From Rhizobium sp. Q54 (lineage in GTDB: Bacteria > Pseudomonadota > Alphaproteobacteria > Rickettsiales > UBA1997), in NCBI GenBank assembly GCA_945865855.1, contig CAMBES010000095.1, forward strand, positions 1 through 5,490: DNA of 5,490 nucleotides, read 5' to 3'. Of this stretch, positions 1 to 5,490 are shown one piece after another (positions within the stretch are counted from its first letter, which is position 1; each line of letters begins with the position of its first letter). Position numbers and translations under genes: made by a program. Below the pieces are notes generated by a model that had not been told where the DNA came from, did not search any database, and worked only from the letters and a program-made list of their open reading frames with translations.

Positions 1-1
1 C

Positions 2-1153
2 GCAGTAAGAAAATCTAACGGTGGCACGGCTTTGATGTCTGCTGCTCAAAATGGCCACACAGAAATCGTTGCTGAATTATTGGCTCGAGGAGCTGATGTT
101 AACTCAGCAAGATATGCTGGCCTCACGGCTTTGATGCTTGCTGCTGAAAATGGCCACACAGAAGTCGTTGCTCAATTATTGGATCAAGGAGCTGATGTTA
201 ACGCAGCAAGATCTAATGGCCACACGGCTTTGATGATTGCTGCTCTAAATGGCCACACAGAAATCTTCGCTAAATTATTGGCTCGAGGAGCTGATGTTAA
301 CGCAGCAAGGTTTGATGGCTTCACGGCTTTGATGTTTGCTGCTGACAAGGGTCACACAGAAATCGTCGCTGAATTATTGGCTCGAGGAGCTAATGTTAAC
401 GCAGCAGCAAGATCTGATGGCTTCACGGCTTTGATGCTTGCCGCTCAAAGTGGCCACGCAGAAACCGTTTCAGCTCTTCTATCTCGCGATGGTATAGATT
501 GGCAAATAGTGCAGAATCAATTGAATCATCCAGAACTTCAAAACTTAAACAAAGGAGTCTCATTCCTTCTGGCAGTTACTCTTCCCGGGGGAGAGCCAAG
601 AAATTCAATCATTACAAGTTTCAACCAAAGAAATCCCGACAACGCAATACAGCAAGAAAATAATGATATTTTAGGGGCTGGTCTTGAGGCTTATAAGAAT
701 CTTAAAGATCTCAAGTCTTCGCATGTCAGATATTTAACTGATCCAGATTCAGGTTTGGGTCTTTCAAAAGATAAAGTAGAGATTTCGGCAGATCAGAGAT
801 TTTTTTATTTATTGAACCATCAAGACGCTAGGCAAGAAGCATTAGCAAGAAACGATCTTGTTACGACCCTGGTTAGTGAATCAGCATCTTTGGCCATTAA
901 TTCTGGCTTTGGAGATGAAGATGCCTTGGGCCCCGTGAGAGGACTCAACCCAGAAGATTTCCATAAATTAATAACAAAAATTATTGATAGCGGTAAGGAT
1001 GAAAGCGGTATCCCAAAATTGAAGGAATCGCTTGTTGTTGCCGCGTTACGGAAAGACAGAGAAGATCAAGCTTCTGCTTCTCCAGCCACAACCATAAGTA
1101 GCAGCTCAATAAAACCAGTGACTAAGGAAAATGGGGGAGTATCCCGTTCTTAG
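2..1153 (+). CDS. Ankyrin-repeat protein, 5' end outside the window
   Basis: The frame is open to the left edge (codons from base 2 read AVRKSNGGTALM), so the TTG at 32 and ATG at 35 lie inside a repeat and are not the true start; the gene begins upstream. Five ankyrin repeats of 33 residues with the consensus G-x-TALMxAAxxGHTEIV, then LLxRGADVNxAR, occupy about the first 155 visible residues. The last repeat is degenerate (GHAETVSALLSRDGID). About 215 residues follow that I cannot assign to a domain. They are mostly polar and end in a low-complexity Ser/Ala/Thr/Lys tail ending SRS. I see no membrane segment in the visible part. Ankyrin repeats mediate protein-protein binding, and in intracellular bacteria such proteins are often secreted effectors; secretion here is inference only. 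A paralogue of the last 48 codons lies inverted at 5342-5490. Composition is visibly less AT-rich than in bioA. Confidence 0.93.
   Translation, partial: AVRKSNGGTALMSAAQNGHTEIVAELLARGADVNSARYAGLTALMLAAENGHTEVVAQLLDQGADVNAARSNGHTALMIAALNGHTEIFAKLLARGADVNAARFDGFTALMFAADKGHTEIVAELLARGANVNAAARSDGFTALMLAAQSGHAETVSALLSRDGIDWQIVQNQLNHPELQNLNKGVSFLLAVTLPGGEPRNSIITSFNQRNPDNAIQQENNDILGAGLEAYKNLKDLKSSHVRYLTDPDSGLGLSKDKVEISADQRFFYLLNHQDARQEALARNDLVTTLVSESASLAINSGFGDEDALGPVRGLNPEDFHKLITKIIDSGKDESGIPKLKESLVVAALRKDREDQASASPATTISSSSIKPVTKENGGVSRS
20..487 (+). repeat. Tandem 99-bp DNA repeats encoding the ankyrin repeats
   Basis: Units begin at 20, 119, 218, 317 and 419, each opening with a glycine codon followed by a sequence like cacggctttgatg. 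The first three units are exactly 99 bp. The fourth is 102 bp because of one extra gca codon (AARSDG preceded by an additional Ala). The fifth fades after about 70 bp. Long blocks such as ggccacacagaa and gctcgaggagctgatgttaa are shared almost unchanged between units, including silent positions. This points to recent unit duplication or gene conversion rather than old, protein-level repeat conservation. Confidence 0.9.
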
Positions 1154-1170
1154 TTAAGCCAATATCAATG

Positions 1171-1192
1171 CCCGCTTCATTTTTTTGGCGGG
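1171..1192 (+). terminator. Conserved hairpin after the ankyrin gene, possible terminator
   Basis: CCCGC (1171-1175) pairs with GCGGG (1188-1192) across a 12-base loop containing a run of T, 17 bases after the ankyrin stop codon. The equivalent hairpin is kept in the right arm. There is no U-tract after the stem, so it is not a canonical Rho-independent terminator. A transcript-end or 3'-stabilising role is inferred from position and conservation. Confidence 0.4.
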
Positions 1193-1253
1193 AAGCTATC
1201 TGAATATTTACGCAGCAGGGTTTTTTGAGATGAGGTTATAATTTTGTCGGAGA

Positions 1254-1376
1254 CTGATCCTGTGTTTAGGTAGCTCACTTGATGCCCCATTAATCAACGC
1301 CGCAACCATTCACCAAGAACAAGGATAAATCTTGTGATCCAGAGAAATGAGCTTTACCAAGAAAAACAACCGATGC
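1254..1376 (+). pseudogene. IS5-family transposase fragment, frameshifted
   Basis: Read with frame corrections this gives SSLDAPLINAAT, then TKNKDKSCDPE, which matches the family pattern of a catalytic Asp followed by LINA and TKNKDKxxDPEM seen in IS5-family DDE transposases. Compared with the right-hand copy (4714-5244), it carries one extra base near 1309-1311 and two extra bases near 1341-1344. The intervening frame hits TAA, so no product is possible. The transposase N-terminus is absent, and the similarity ends at about 1376, so this is a short internal relic. Confidence 0.75.
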
Positions 1377-1602
1377 ACTGATGTCGATACCAATTCAAAC
1401 CTAAACAAGAAATGATTGGCCCTTGCAGCCACAATCATTCACAAAGAGCTCTAAAAGTAACAAAATTGGCTAGAATATCGGCTGATCTTGCGAGAGAATT
1501 ACAGTAAAAACTGAAGGAATTTTTTGGATTTGAAAAACTTAAAAAATCTCAGTTACGTGGTGAGGAATTTGTGGGTTATTCAGAGTGTTCTTAACTTAAT
1601 TA
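1377..1602. other. Intergenic stretch with an unassigned broken reading frame
   Basis: This lies between the IS5 relic and the end of truA and has no intact gene. On the plus strand one frame runs from ATG 1412 to TAA 1592-1594 with a single internal TAA at 1505-1507. It contains protein-like stretches such as ALKVTKLARISADLARELQ and, after the stop, KLKEFFGFEKLKKSQLRGEE. The second piece faintly recalls the N-terminal start of RecQ-type helicases (LKxxFGFExFR), but it is too short to assign. It could be a gene relic or chance. Confidence 0.3.
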
Positions 1603-2343
1603 TCAGTAATCGACTGAAACAAAATACAACCCGCAAGCCGGCGCATTTAGTCCAGATTTTGTGCGATCTTTTGCCGCTAGAATCAACTTCATTTCTTCAG
1701 CAGAAATTTTCCCATGCCCTACATAAACCAGGGTTCCCACAATATTTCGCACCATATGATGAAGAAATGATTTTGCGCTGAAATCAAACGTAATTTCTTC
1801 ACTATTTTGTGTAATTTCAATGCGATCTAGCGTCTTAATTGGCGATGAAGATTGGCACTGCGAATCGCGAAAAGATGTAAAATCATGCTGACCAACTAAA
1901 AATTTCGCAGCGTTTTTCATCGCTTCAACGTCGAGATTTCGCGCCACTTGCCACGCACGATTTCTTTCGAGAATTAATGGAGAGTAACGATTAATAATTC
2001 GGTAGCGATAATGACGTTTTTTACTAGAGAAACGTGCGTGAAAATTTTCATCAACTAACTCACAAATGCGAACCGATATATCTTCTCCGCGCAGATAATT
2101 ATTGAGTCCGGCGAGCATGGCATAATCTAGAAATTTTTTCTTAAGATCAAAATGAACAACCTGCCCTAAAGCGTGAACTCCGGAATCTGTTCGACCTGAA
2201 TAAATAATTTTTACCTCTTCTTGCGTTAAAGAAAAAATCGCCTTTTCTAAAACTTCCTCGATACCTTTTTGTGTGATGCAAGGCTGCCTCTGCAGGCCGC
2301 AATATTTCGATCCATCATATTCGATTGTAAGTTTGTAGCGCAT
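1603..2343 (-). CDS. truA: tRNA pseudouridine(38-40) synthase TruA
   Basis: TruA converts uridines at positions 38, 39 and 40 of the tRNA anticodon arm to pseudouridine in the cytoplasm. From the Met at 2343 the protein has 246 residues, normal for the family, and begins MRYKLTIEYDG, the usual TruA N-terminus. The catalytic Asp is residue 53 in SGRTDSGVHALGQVVHF. Other family marks are CQSSSPIKTLDRIEI, the FLHHMVRNIVGTLVYVG segment, and the C-terminal KSGLNAPACGLYF. One mild oddity is GLQRQ where GWQ is usual. The frame could extend 14 residues to an ATG at 2383-2385 or 6 residues to one at 2359-2361. I chose 2343 from family alignment, as none of the three has a clear ribosome site. It is divergent from bioA and convergent with the left ankyrin gene. 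Confidence 0.95.
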   Translation of the reverse strand: MRYKLTIEYDGSKYCGLQRQPCITQKGIEEVLEKAIFSLTQEEVKIIYSGRTDSGVHALGQVVHFDLKKKFLDYAMLAGLNNYLRGEDISVRICELVDENFHARFSSKKRHYRYRIINRYSPLILERNRAWQVARNLDVEAMKNAAKFLVGQHDFTSFRDSQCQSSSPIKTLDRIEITQNSEEITFDFSAKSFLHHMVRNIVGTLVYVGHGKISAEEMKLILAAKDRTKSGLNAPACGLYFVSVDY

Positions 2344-2431
2344 TTTAAGACTGTTTTTCATCCCAAGCGAGGTGAATAATTTCATGAAATAGTTCGCTTC
2401 TGCTCACGATAAAAGAAAAAATAAATTACTA
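2344..2431. promoter_or_regulatory. Divergent truA / bioA intergenic region
   Basis: These 88 bases separate the chosen truA start from the bioA start and must carry the promoters for both directions if each is transcribed from here. The stretch aaaagaaaaaataaatta just before bioA is A-rich, with at most a weak ribosome site. I could not pick a confident -35/-10 pair on either strand, and I see no BioR-type palindrome (TTATcTATAA-like), the biotin operator known from other alphaproteobacteria. Confidence 0.3.
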
Positions 2432-3637
2432 ATGACCGAGCACATTTGGCTTCCCTACACACAAATGCAAAACCACTTGCCTCAACTTGAGGTTGTGGGC
2501 GCCGCTGGTTCAAAAATTTTTTTAAAAGACGGTCGTGTTTTAATCGACGGAATTTCTTCGTGGTGGGCAATGGCTCATGGCTATAATCACCCTCACCTAA
2601 CTTCATCAATCGTCAAACAGGCAAAAATTTTACCTCATATCATGATGGCTGGATTTGCCACAGAGCCAACTTATACGTTGGCTGAAAGATTGTGCAAATT
2701 TACCAAGATGGATCGTGTATTTTTTTCTGATTCCGGTTCGGTGGCGATAGAAGTTGCGATGAAAATATCTTGGCAATTTCACTTGAATTGTGGATTGAAA
2801 GAAAAAACAAAATTTATTTCCTTCAAAAATTCTTATCACGGCGACACTACGGGTGCAATGTCTCTCGCCGATCTTTCTTTTGGAATGCACAAAAAATTTC
2901 AGAAAATTTTGCTGAATAATTTTTGTCTCGATCTGCCCAGAAATAAAAATGATCTCGATGTTTTTGAAGATTTTGTGAAAAAAAATAAAAAAATTCTCGC
3001 CGGAATTTTTATTGAACCTCTTGTTCAGTGCGCTGGCGGCATGATTTTTTATGAACCTGAAATTTTGCACGAAATTTTTATCATCGCCAAAAGACATGAG
3101 ATACTTTTTATTGCCGATGAATGCGCCGTTGGATTTTATCGCACCGGGAAGAAATTTTCCTGTGATCATGCAAAAATTACGCCAGATATTTTAGTTATTA
3201 GTAAGGCCTTAACTGGAGGAACTGTTGGCCTCGCTGCAACTTTAACTTCTAAAAAAATCTTCGAAAAATTTTTGGGCAATTCACTCGATCTTGCTTTAAT
3301 GCATGGCCCAACTTTTATGGGCAATCCTCTTGCTTGCGCTGCGGCGAATGCTTCGCTTGATTTATTCGAACAAGGAAATTACGCCGAAAAAACCGCAGCA
3401 ATTGAAAAGATTTTACGTAAGGAATTACAAGATTTTAAAAACCCACGCGTTATCGGCGCTATTGGCGCTATTGACGTTGAAGGCAAATTCGAAAAAATTC
3501 TCGAACTGCGAAAAAAATTCATCGCTTCTGGAATTTTCTTGCGACCATTTGGTAGTTGTCTTTATCTAATGCCAGCACTCACAATCACCAAGTCTGATCT
3601 TAAAAAAATTACCAACTCAATCAAAGAAATTTTATGA
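2432..3637 (+). CDS. bioA: Adenosylmethionine-8-amino-7-oxononanoate aminotransferase BioA
   Basis: BioA transfers the amino group of S-adenosylmethionine to 8-amino-7-oxononanoate (KAPA), giving diaminopelargonate (DAPA) in biotin synthesis. It is a PLP fold-type I, class III aminotransferase. The 401 residues align end to end with the family: IWLPYTQM at the N-terminus, substrate-pocket SSWW (W44, W45), phosphate-binding DSGS (100-103), YHGD (135-138), the PLP Asp229 in IADE, Arg237 in GFYRTGK, the Schiff-base Lys258 in SKALTGGT, HGPTFMGNPLACAAANASL (291-309) and Arg371 in LRPFG. SSWW plus both arginines favour BioA over ornithine- or GABA-type relatives. The loop DECAVGFYRTGK differs from the more usual DEIATGFGRTGK. 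No other bio gene is in the window. It overlaps dapB by four bases and has no strong ribosome site at its start. Confidence 0.95.
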   Translation: MTEHIWLPYTQMQNHLPQLEVVGAAGSKIFLKDGRVLIDGISSWWAMAHGYNHPHLTSSIVKQAKILPHIMMAGFATEPTYTLAERLCKFTKMDRVFFSDSGSVAIEVAMKISWQFHLNCGLKEKTKFISFKNSYHGDTTGAMSLADLSFGMHKKFQKILLNNFCLDLPRNKNDLDVFEDFVKKNKKILAGIFIEPLVQCAGGMIFYEPEILHEIFIIAKRHEILFIADECAVGFYRTGKKFSCDHAKITPDILVISKALTGGTVGLAATLTSKKIFEKFLGNSLDLALMHGPTFMGNPLACAAANASLDLFEQGNYAEKTAAIEKILRKELQDFKNPRVIGAIGAIDVEGKFEKILELRKKFIASGIFLRPFGSCLYLMPALTITKSDLKKITNSIKEIL

Positions 3638-4419
3638 AAATTGGCGTAACAGGAATTACCGGAAAAATGGGCAGAACCATTGCTGGCCTAGTTTTACAAG
3701 ACTCAGTTGCTGAACTTATTTCAGCCTTCGCTCGTAAAAATTCCGGCGAAGATCTTGGTGAATTTTTAGGCTTCGAAAAAACAAACACTCAAACCACTTC
3801 CAACCTCGATCAATTTGTAAAAAGCTGTGACGCAATCATCGATTTTTCTTCACCGGCTTTAAGTTTAGAAATCGCCAAGAAATGCGCCGAGCAAAAGAAA
3901 GTATTGGTCTGCGGCACTACCGGATTTTCTGAAAATGAAAAACAACAATTCGCTTCGCACGCCAAAGACACGGTAATTATTTGGTCTTCAAACATGTCTC
4001 TTGGAGTGAATTTATTAATGAATCTCACCGAAAAAGTTGCCGGAATTTTGCACGAAGATTTCGATGTCGAGATCGTTGAAATGCACCACAAAAATAAGGT
4101 CGATGCCCCATCTGGAACCTCTCTATCTCTAGGTGCAGCAGTTGCGCAAGGTCGTCACATCGAACTACAAAAAAATGCTGTAATGGCGAGAGTTGGAAAA
4201 GATGCCAAAAGAAATAAAGGCGAAATCGGCTTCGCAACTCTACGCGGCGGCGATGTCATTGGCGATCACACTGTAATTTTTGCTGGAGATGGCGAACGTA
4301 TCGAACTCACTCACAAAGCCTCTAGTCGCGATATTTTCGCCAAAGGCGCAATTCGTGCGGCAATTTGGGGAAGTGCCAAACAGCCCGGTTTTTACTCGAT
4401 GCGCGACGTTCTTAGTTAA
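3634..4419 (+). CDS. dapB: 4-hydroxy-tetrahydrodipicolinate reductase DapB
   Basis: DapB reduces 4-hydroxy-tetrahydrodipicolinate with NAD(P)H in the diaminopimelate/lysine pathway, supplying meso-DAP for peptidoglycan. The 261 residues are complete. The N-terminal Rossmann motif is GITGKMGR (residues 7-14), GTTGFS is at 94-99, and the signature EMHHKNKVDAPSGT (149-162) carries the catalytic His151 and Lys155, equivalent to H159 and K163 of E. coli DapB. LRGGDVIGDHTVIF (203-216) and the C-terminal KGAIRAAIW segment also match. The start ATG overlaps the bioA stop as ATGA, so translation is probably coupled and both genes share an mRNA. No separate promoter or strong ribosome site is visible. 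Retention suggests the organism still makes DAP or peptidoglycan. Confidence 0.97.
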   Translation: MKIGVTGITGKMGRTIAGLVLQDSVAELISAFARKNSGEDLGEFLGFEKTNTQTTSNLDQFVKSCDAIIDFSSPALSLEIAKKCAEQKKVLVCGTTGFSENEKQQFASHAKDTVIIWSSNMSLGVNLLMNLTEKVAGILHEDFDVEIVEMHHKNKVDAPSGTSLSLGAAVAQGRHIELQKNAVMARVGKDAKRNKGEIGFATLRGGDVIGDHTVIFAGDGERIELTHKASSRDIFAKGAIRAAIWGSAKQPGFYSMRDVLS

Positions 4420-4518
4420 AAAAATTAAACTTTAGTGCAGTACTTATCTCAATTTCTGATTAGATTTTTTTCCTAAAAAGTTATTAATTTTTTTAATGAC
4501 AATTTACGAAGAAGATTC
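4420..4518. other. AT-rich spacer after dapB with weak hairpin
   Basis: No gene is seen. The only candidate for transcription end is an A/T-only stem: ATTAA (4483-4487) pairs with TTAAT (4493-4497) around T5, extendable by a T-G and a T-A pair. It would be thermodynamically weak and is not followed by a clean U-tract, so I do not call it a terminator. Confidence 0.3.
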
Positions 4519-4671
4519 ATGTCGAATCAGTCAAATTTTTTCAAAAAACACAGCTCAGATTTTAAACTCAAAGTAACTCTAAAATATCCGTCGAAGAAAC
4601 GCGTAATCGTAGAAATCTGTTTTGCTTGGAATTCAGAGAAAACAATATTCCAATTGGGTGACTCTCTTTAG
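4519..4671 (+). pseudogene. IS3-type OrfA-like N-terminal remnant
   Basis: A 50-codon frame starts at ATG 4519 and stops at TAG 4669. It contains HSSDFKLKVTL, then VIVEICFAWN and QLGDSL. The order and spacing resemble IS3-family OrfA helix-turn-helix proteins, whose N-termini read like YSxEFKxKVAL, then TxxEICxxYNVHPxQIxxWKxxLL. The conserved Trp and HP are lost, and the rest of OrfA and all of OrfB are missing. I therefore read it as a decayed fragment. The match is by eye and short, and a chance ORF is possible. Confidence 0.45.
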
Positions 4672-4713
4672 AGCGACTATTGGCTCAGCACTTAACAAAA
4701 ATTCAGCTTTTTA

Positions 4714-5244
4714 CTAATCATAAAAATTCGAGAGCGTGAATAAAATGTTGAGCCAACCCAGGTTCTTTTTAGCCCCCTGCTATCTCACCTTACGTTAATT
4801 TCAGATGTATTTGACGTTTTGAAAAAGGTCTTCAACCGAAGCTTTTACCGAAGAAAATTGCTTATTCCTCTTATTTTGTTTGTTCGAAAGCGGATGTTTG
4901 AATTTGGCTTTATTGGTGATCACTTAGAAGATTTTTTGTTGCCTGCAGGATTGTTTGAGAACTTGATCGTCATAGTCTTTATCTCCAAAAACAGCTTACT
5001 CTTCGCCACGAAGAGGATCGTAAGTTTTGACGGAGTAATGCTATTTAGCATTTGTTGTCACAATACTATGAACCAATGCCTTACCCCGCGATTGAACACC
5101 AATGCGAGCCTTCACTCCAAAATACCATTGGTTGTTTTTTTCGGTAAAGCTCATTTCTGGATCACAAGATTTATCCTTGTTCTTGGTGATGTTTGCAGCG
5201 TTGATTAATGAGTCATCAAGCGATGTCACTAAATACGAAATCAA
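4714..5244 (-). pseudogene. IS5-family transposase, C-terminal two thirds, multiple stops
   Basis: One minus-strand frame of 177 codons reads as an IS5-family DDE transposase. It runs SLDDSLINAANITKNKDK, CDPEMSFTEKNNQWYFGVKA, HSIVTTNAK, GEE, AVFGDKDY, PLSNKQNKRNKQFSSVKASV followed by ED, and near the end KKNLGWLNILFTLSNFYD. The putative DDE residues remain (Asp of LDDSLINA, Asp of FGDKDY, Glu after ASV). The frame is interrupted after TTNAK, GEE, QQKIF, VKYI, the next Asn, and RKVR. Several of these stops fall where the family has Trp or Tyr. The N-terminal third is missing. It cannot make active transposase. The first third (5126-5244) is shared with the left arm; the rest is not. Confidence 0.85.
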
Positions 5245-5300
5245 TCTCCAAAAACTATAACCTCATCTCAAAAACTCTGCTGCGTAAATATCCAGATAAT

Positions 5301-5326
5301 TTCCCGCCAAAGAGATGAAGCGGGAA
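5301..5326 (-). terminator. Hairpin after the second ankyrin gene, possible terminator
   Basis: This is the counterpart of the hairpin at 1171-1192. Here the stem is 7 bp (TTCCCGC 5301-5307 with GCGGGAA 5320-5326) around a 12-base loop, 15 bases beyond the stop codon of the minus-strand ankyrin gene. There is no U-tract. The stem is intact although flanking bases have diverged, which suggests a function in ending or stabilising the transcript. Confidence 0.4.
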
Positions 5327-5341
5327 TTGATCTTGGTTTAG

Positions 5342-5490
5342 CTAAGAACGGGATGCCGCCCCATTTTCCTGAGTCACTGGTTTTATTGAGCTGTTACTTA
5401 TGGTTGTGGCTGGAGAAGCAGAAGCTTGATTTTTTCTGTCTTCCCGTAACGTGGCAACAAGAAGCGAGTTTTTCAATTTTGGGATGCCTC
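5342..5490 (-). CDS. C-terminal end of a second ankyrin-type protein (partial)
   Basis: The frame enters from the right edge and ends at TAG 5342-5344, giving 48 visible codons that start GIPKLKNSLLVATLRED and end ENGAASRS. It is a paralogue of the last 48 residues of the left ankyrin gene (GIPKLKESLVVAALRKD to ENGGVSRS), with 10 residue differences and no indel or stop. The central QASASPATTIS block is identical. Ankyrin repeats themselves are not visible here; their presence upstream (outside the window) is inferred from the paralogue. It is convergent with dapB, with IS debris between them. Confidence 0.8.
   Translation of the reverse strand, partial: GIPKLKNSLLVATLREDRKNQASASPATTISNSSIKPVTQENGAASRS

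Larger units (their letters stand above)
1005..1376. repeat. Left arm of large inverted repeat (ankyrin tail + IS5 remnant)
   Basis: This stretch matches the reverse complement of 5126-5490. It covers, in order, the last 48 codons of the ankyrin gene, the post-stop hairpin, a segment containing tttacgcagcag and gagatgaggttata, and the start of a truncated IS5 transposase (aagaacaaggataaatcttg is identical in both arms). In the coding part 147 bases differ at 14 positions with no indel; the non-coding part has several indels. Similarity fades after about 1376. The left limit is set by the window edge on the other arm, so the true arm may be longer. Confidence 0.9.
5126..5490. repeat. Right arm of large inverted repeat
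   Basis: This is the reverse complement of 1005-1376, containing the start of the IS5 relic, the spacer with the hairpin, and the tail of the second ankyrin gene. Both arms share the same junction between ankyrin 3' flank and truncated transposase, so the ankyrin tail and IS relic were copied as one unit. Similarity reaches the window edge, so the arm probably continues beyond base 5490. Confidence 0.9.

Noticed and set aside
20..487. CRISPR-like direct repeats
   Set aside because: The 99-bp periodicity has no spacers and encodes 33-residue ankyrin repeats in frame.
32..1153. Treating TTG 32 or ATG 35 as the start of the ankyrin gene
   Set aside because: The frame is open and repeat-like back to base 2, and these codons are the conserved LM of an ankyrin unit, so the gene starts outside the window.
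1524..1781. 85-residue plus-strand open frame overlapping the end of truA
   Set aside because: It starts at a TTG, is half antisense to conserved TruA sequence, and has no recognisable features.
2630..3169. 179-residue minus-strand open frame inside bioA
   Set aside because: bioA on the plus strand has full-length family similarity; the antisense frame is rich in Phe, Lys and Ile from the AT-rich complement and resembles nothing.
4650..4683. Imperfect hairpin (CCAAT ... ATTGG with inner CTCT/AGAG)
   Set aside because: Stems are short and interrupted, it overlaps a decayed OrfA-like frame, and no U-tract or conserved copy supports a function.
4819..5208. 129-residue plus-strand open frame
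   Set aside because: It is antisense to the IS5 transposase pseudogene, whose minus-strand translation clearly matches a known family; the plus frame has no recognisable motif.
5041..5244. A functional 67-residue IS-derived protein
   Set aside because: It is only the first open segment of a longer pseudogene, begins at a TTG inside the transposase, and lacks most of the catalytic domain.

Overview
The window looks like an accessory-rich piece of an AT-rich alphaproteobacterial genome, probably an intracellular one (Rickettsiales or Holosporales type). This is an inference from three things: a tandem ankyrin-repeat protein, decayed insertion sequences, and AT-biased core genes separated by sizeable non-coding stretches. 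No ribosomal RNA or other taxonomic marker is present, so the assignment is soft.

Layout. Bases 1-1153 (+) hold the 3' part of an ankyrin-repeat gene that is still open at the left edge. Five repeats, nearly identical at DNA level, are followed by a C-terminal region of about 215 residues that I do not recognise. Bases 1154-1602 hold a hairpin, a broken piece of an IS5-family transposase and unexplained sequence. Bases 1603-4419 are the intact core: truA (-), then bioA and dapB (+). bioA and dapB overlap by four bases (ATGA) and are divergent from truA. Bases 4420-5341 are an insertion-sequence graveyard: a short IS3-type OrfA-like remnant (+) and a longer IS5-family transposase pseudogene (-) with several in-frame stops. 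Bases 5342-5490 (-) are the last 48 codons of a second, paralogous ankyrin-protein gene, which runs off the right edge.

The main structural point is that the two ends are inverted copies of each other. Bases 1005-1376 match the reverse complement of 5126-5490: ankyrin-gene tail, hairpin, then the same truncated IS5 junction. The truA/bioA/dapB block therefore sits inside a large inverted repeat. The two ankyrin tails differ at 10 of 48 residues without any frameshift, whereas the adjoining IS sequence has collected indels and stops. That contrast suggests the ankyrin genes are maintained and the IS sequence is debris.

Functionally, TruA modifies tRNA, BioA makes a biotin precursor, and DapB makes the diaminopimelate/lysine precursor used in peptidoglycan. 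The ankyrin proteins are candidates for host interaction. I see no convincing new defence or RNA-guided system here.
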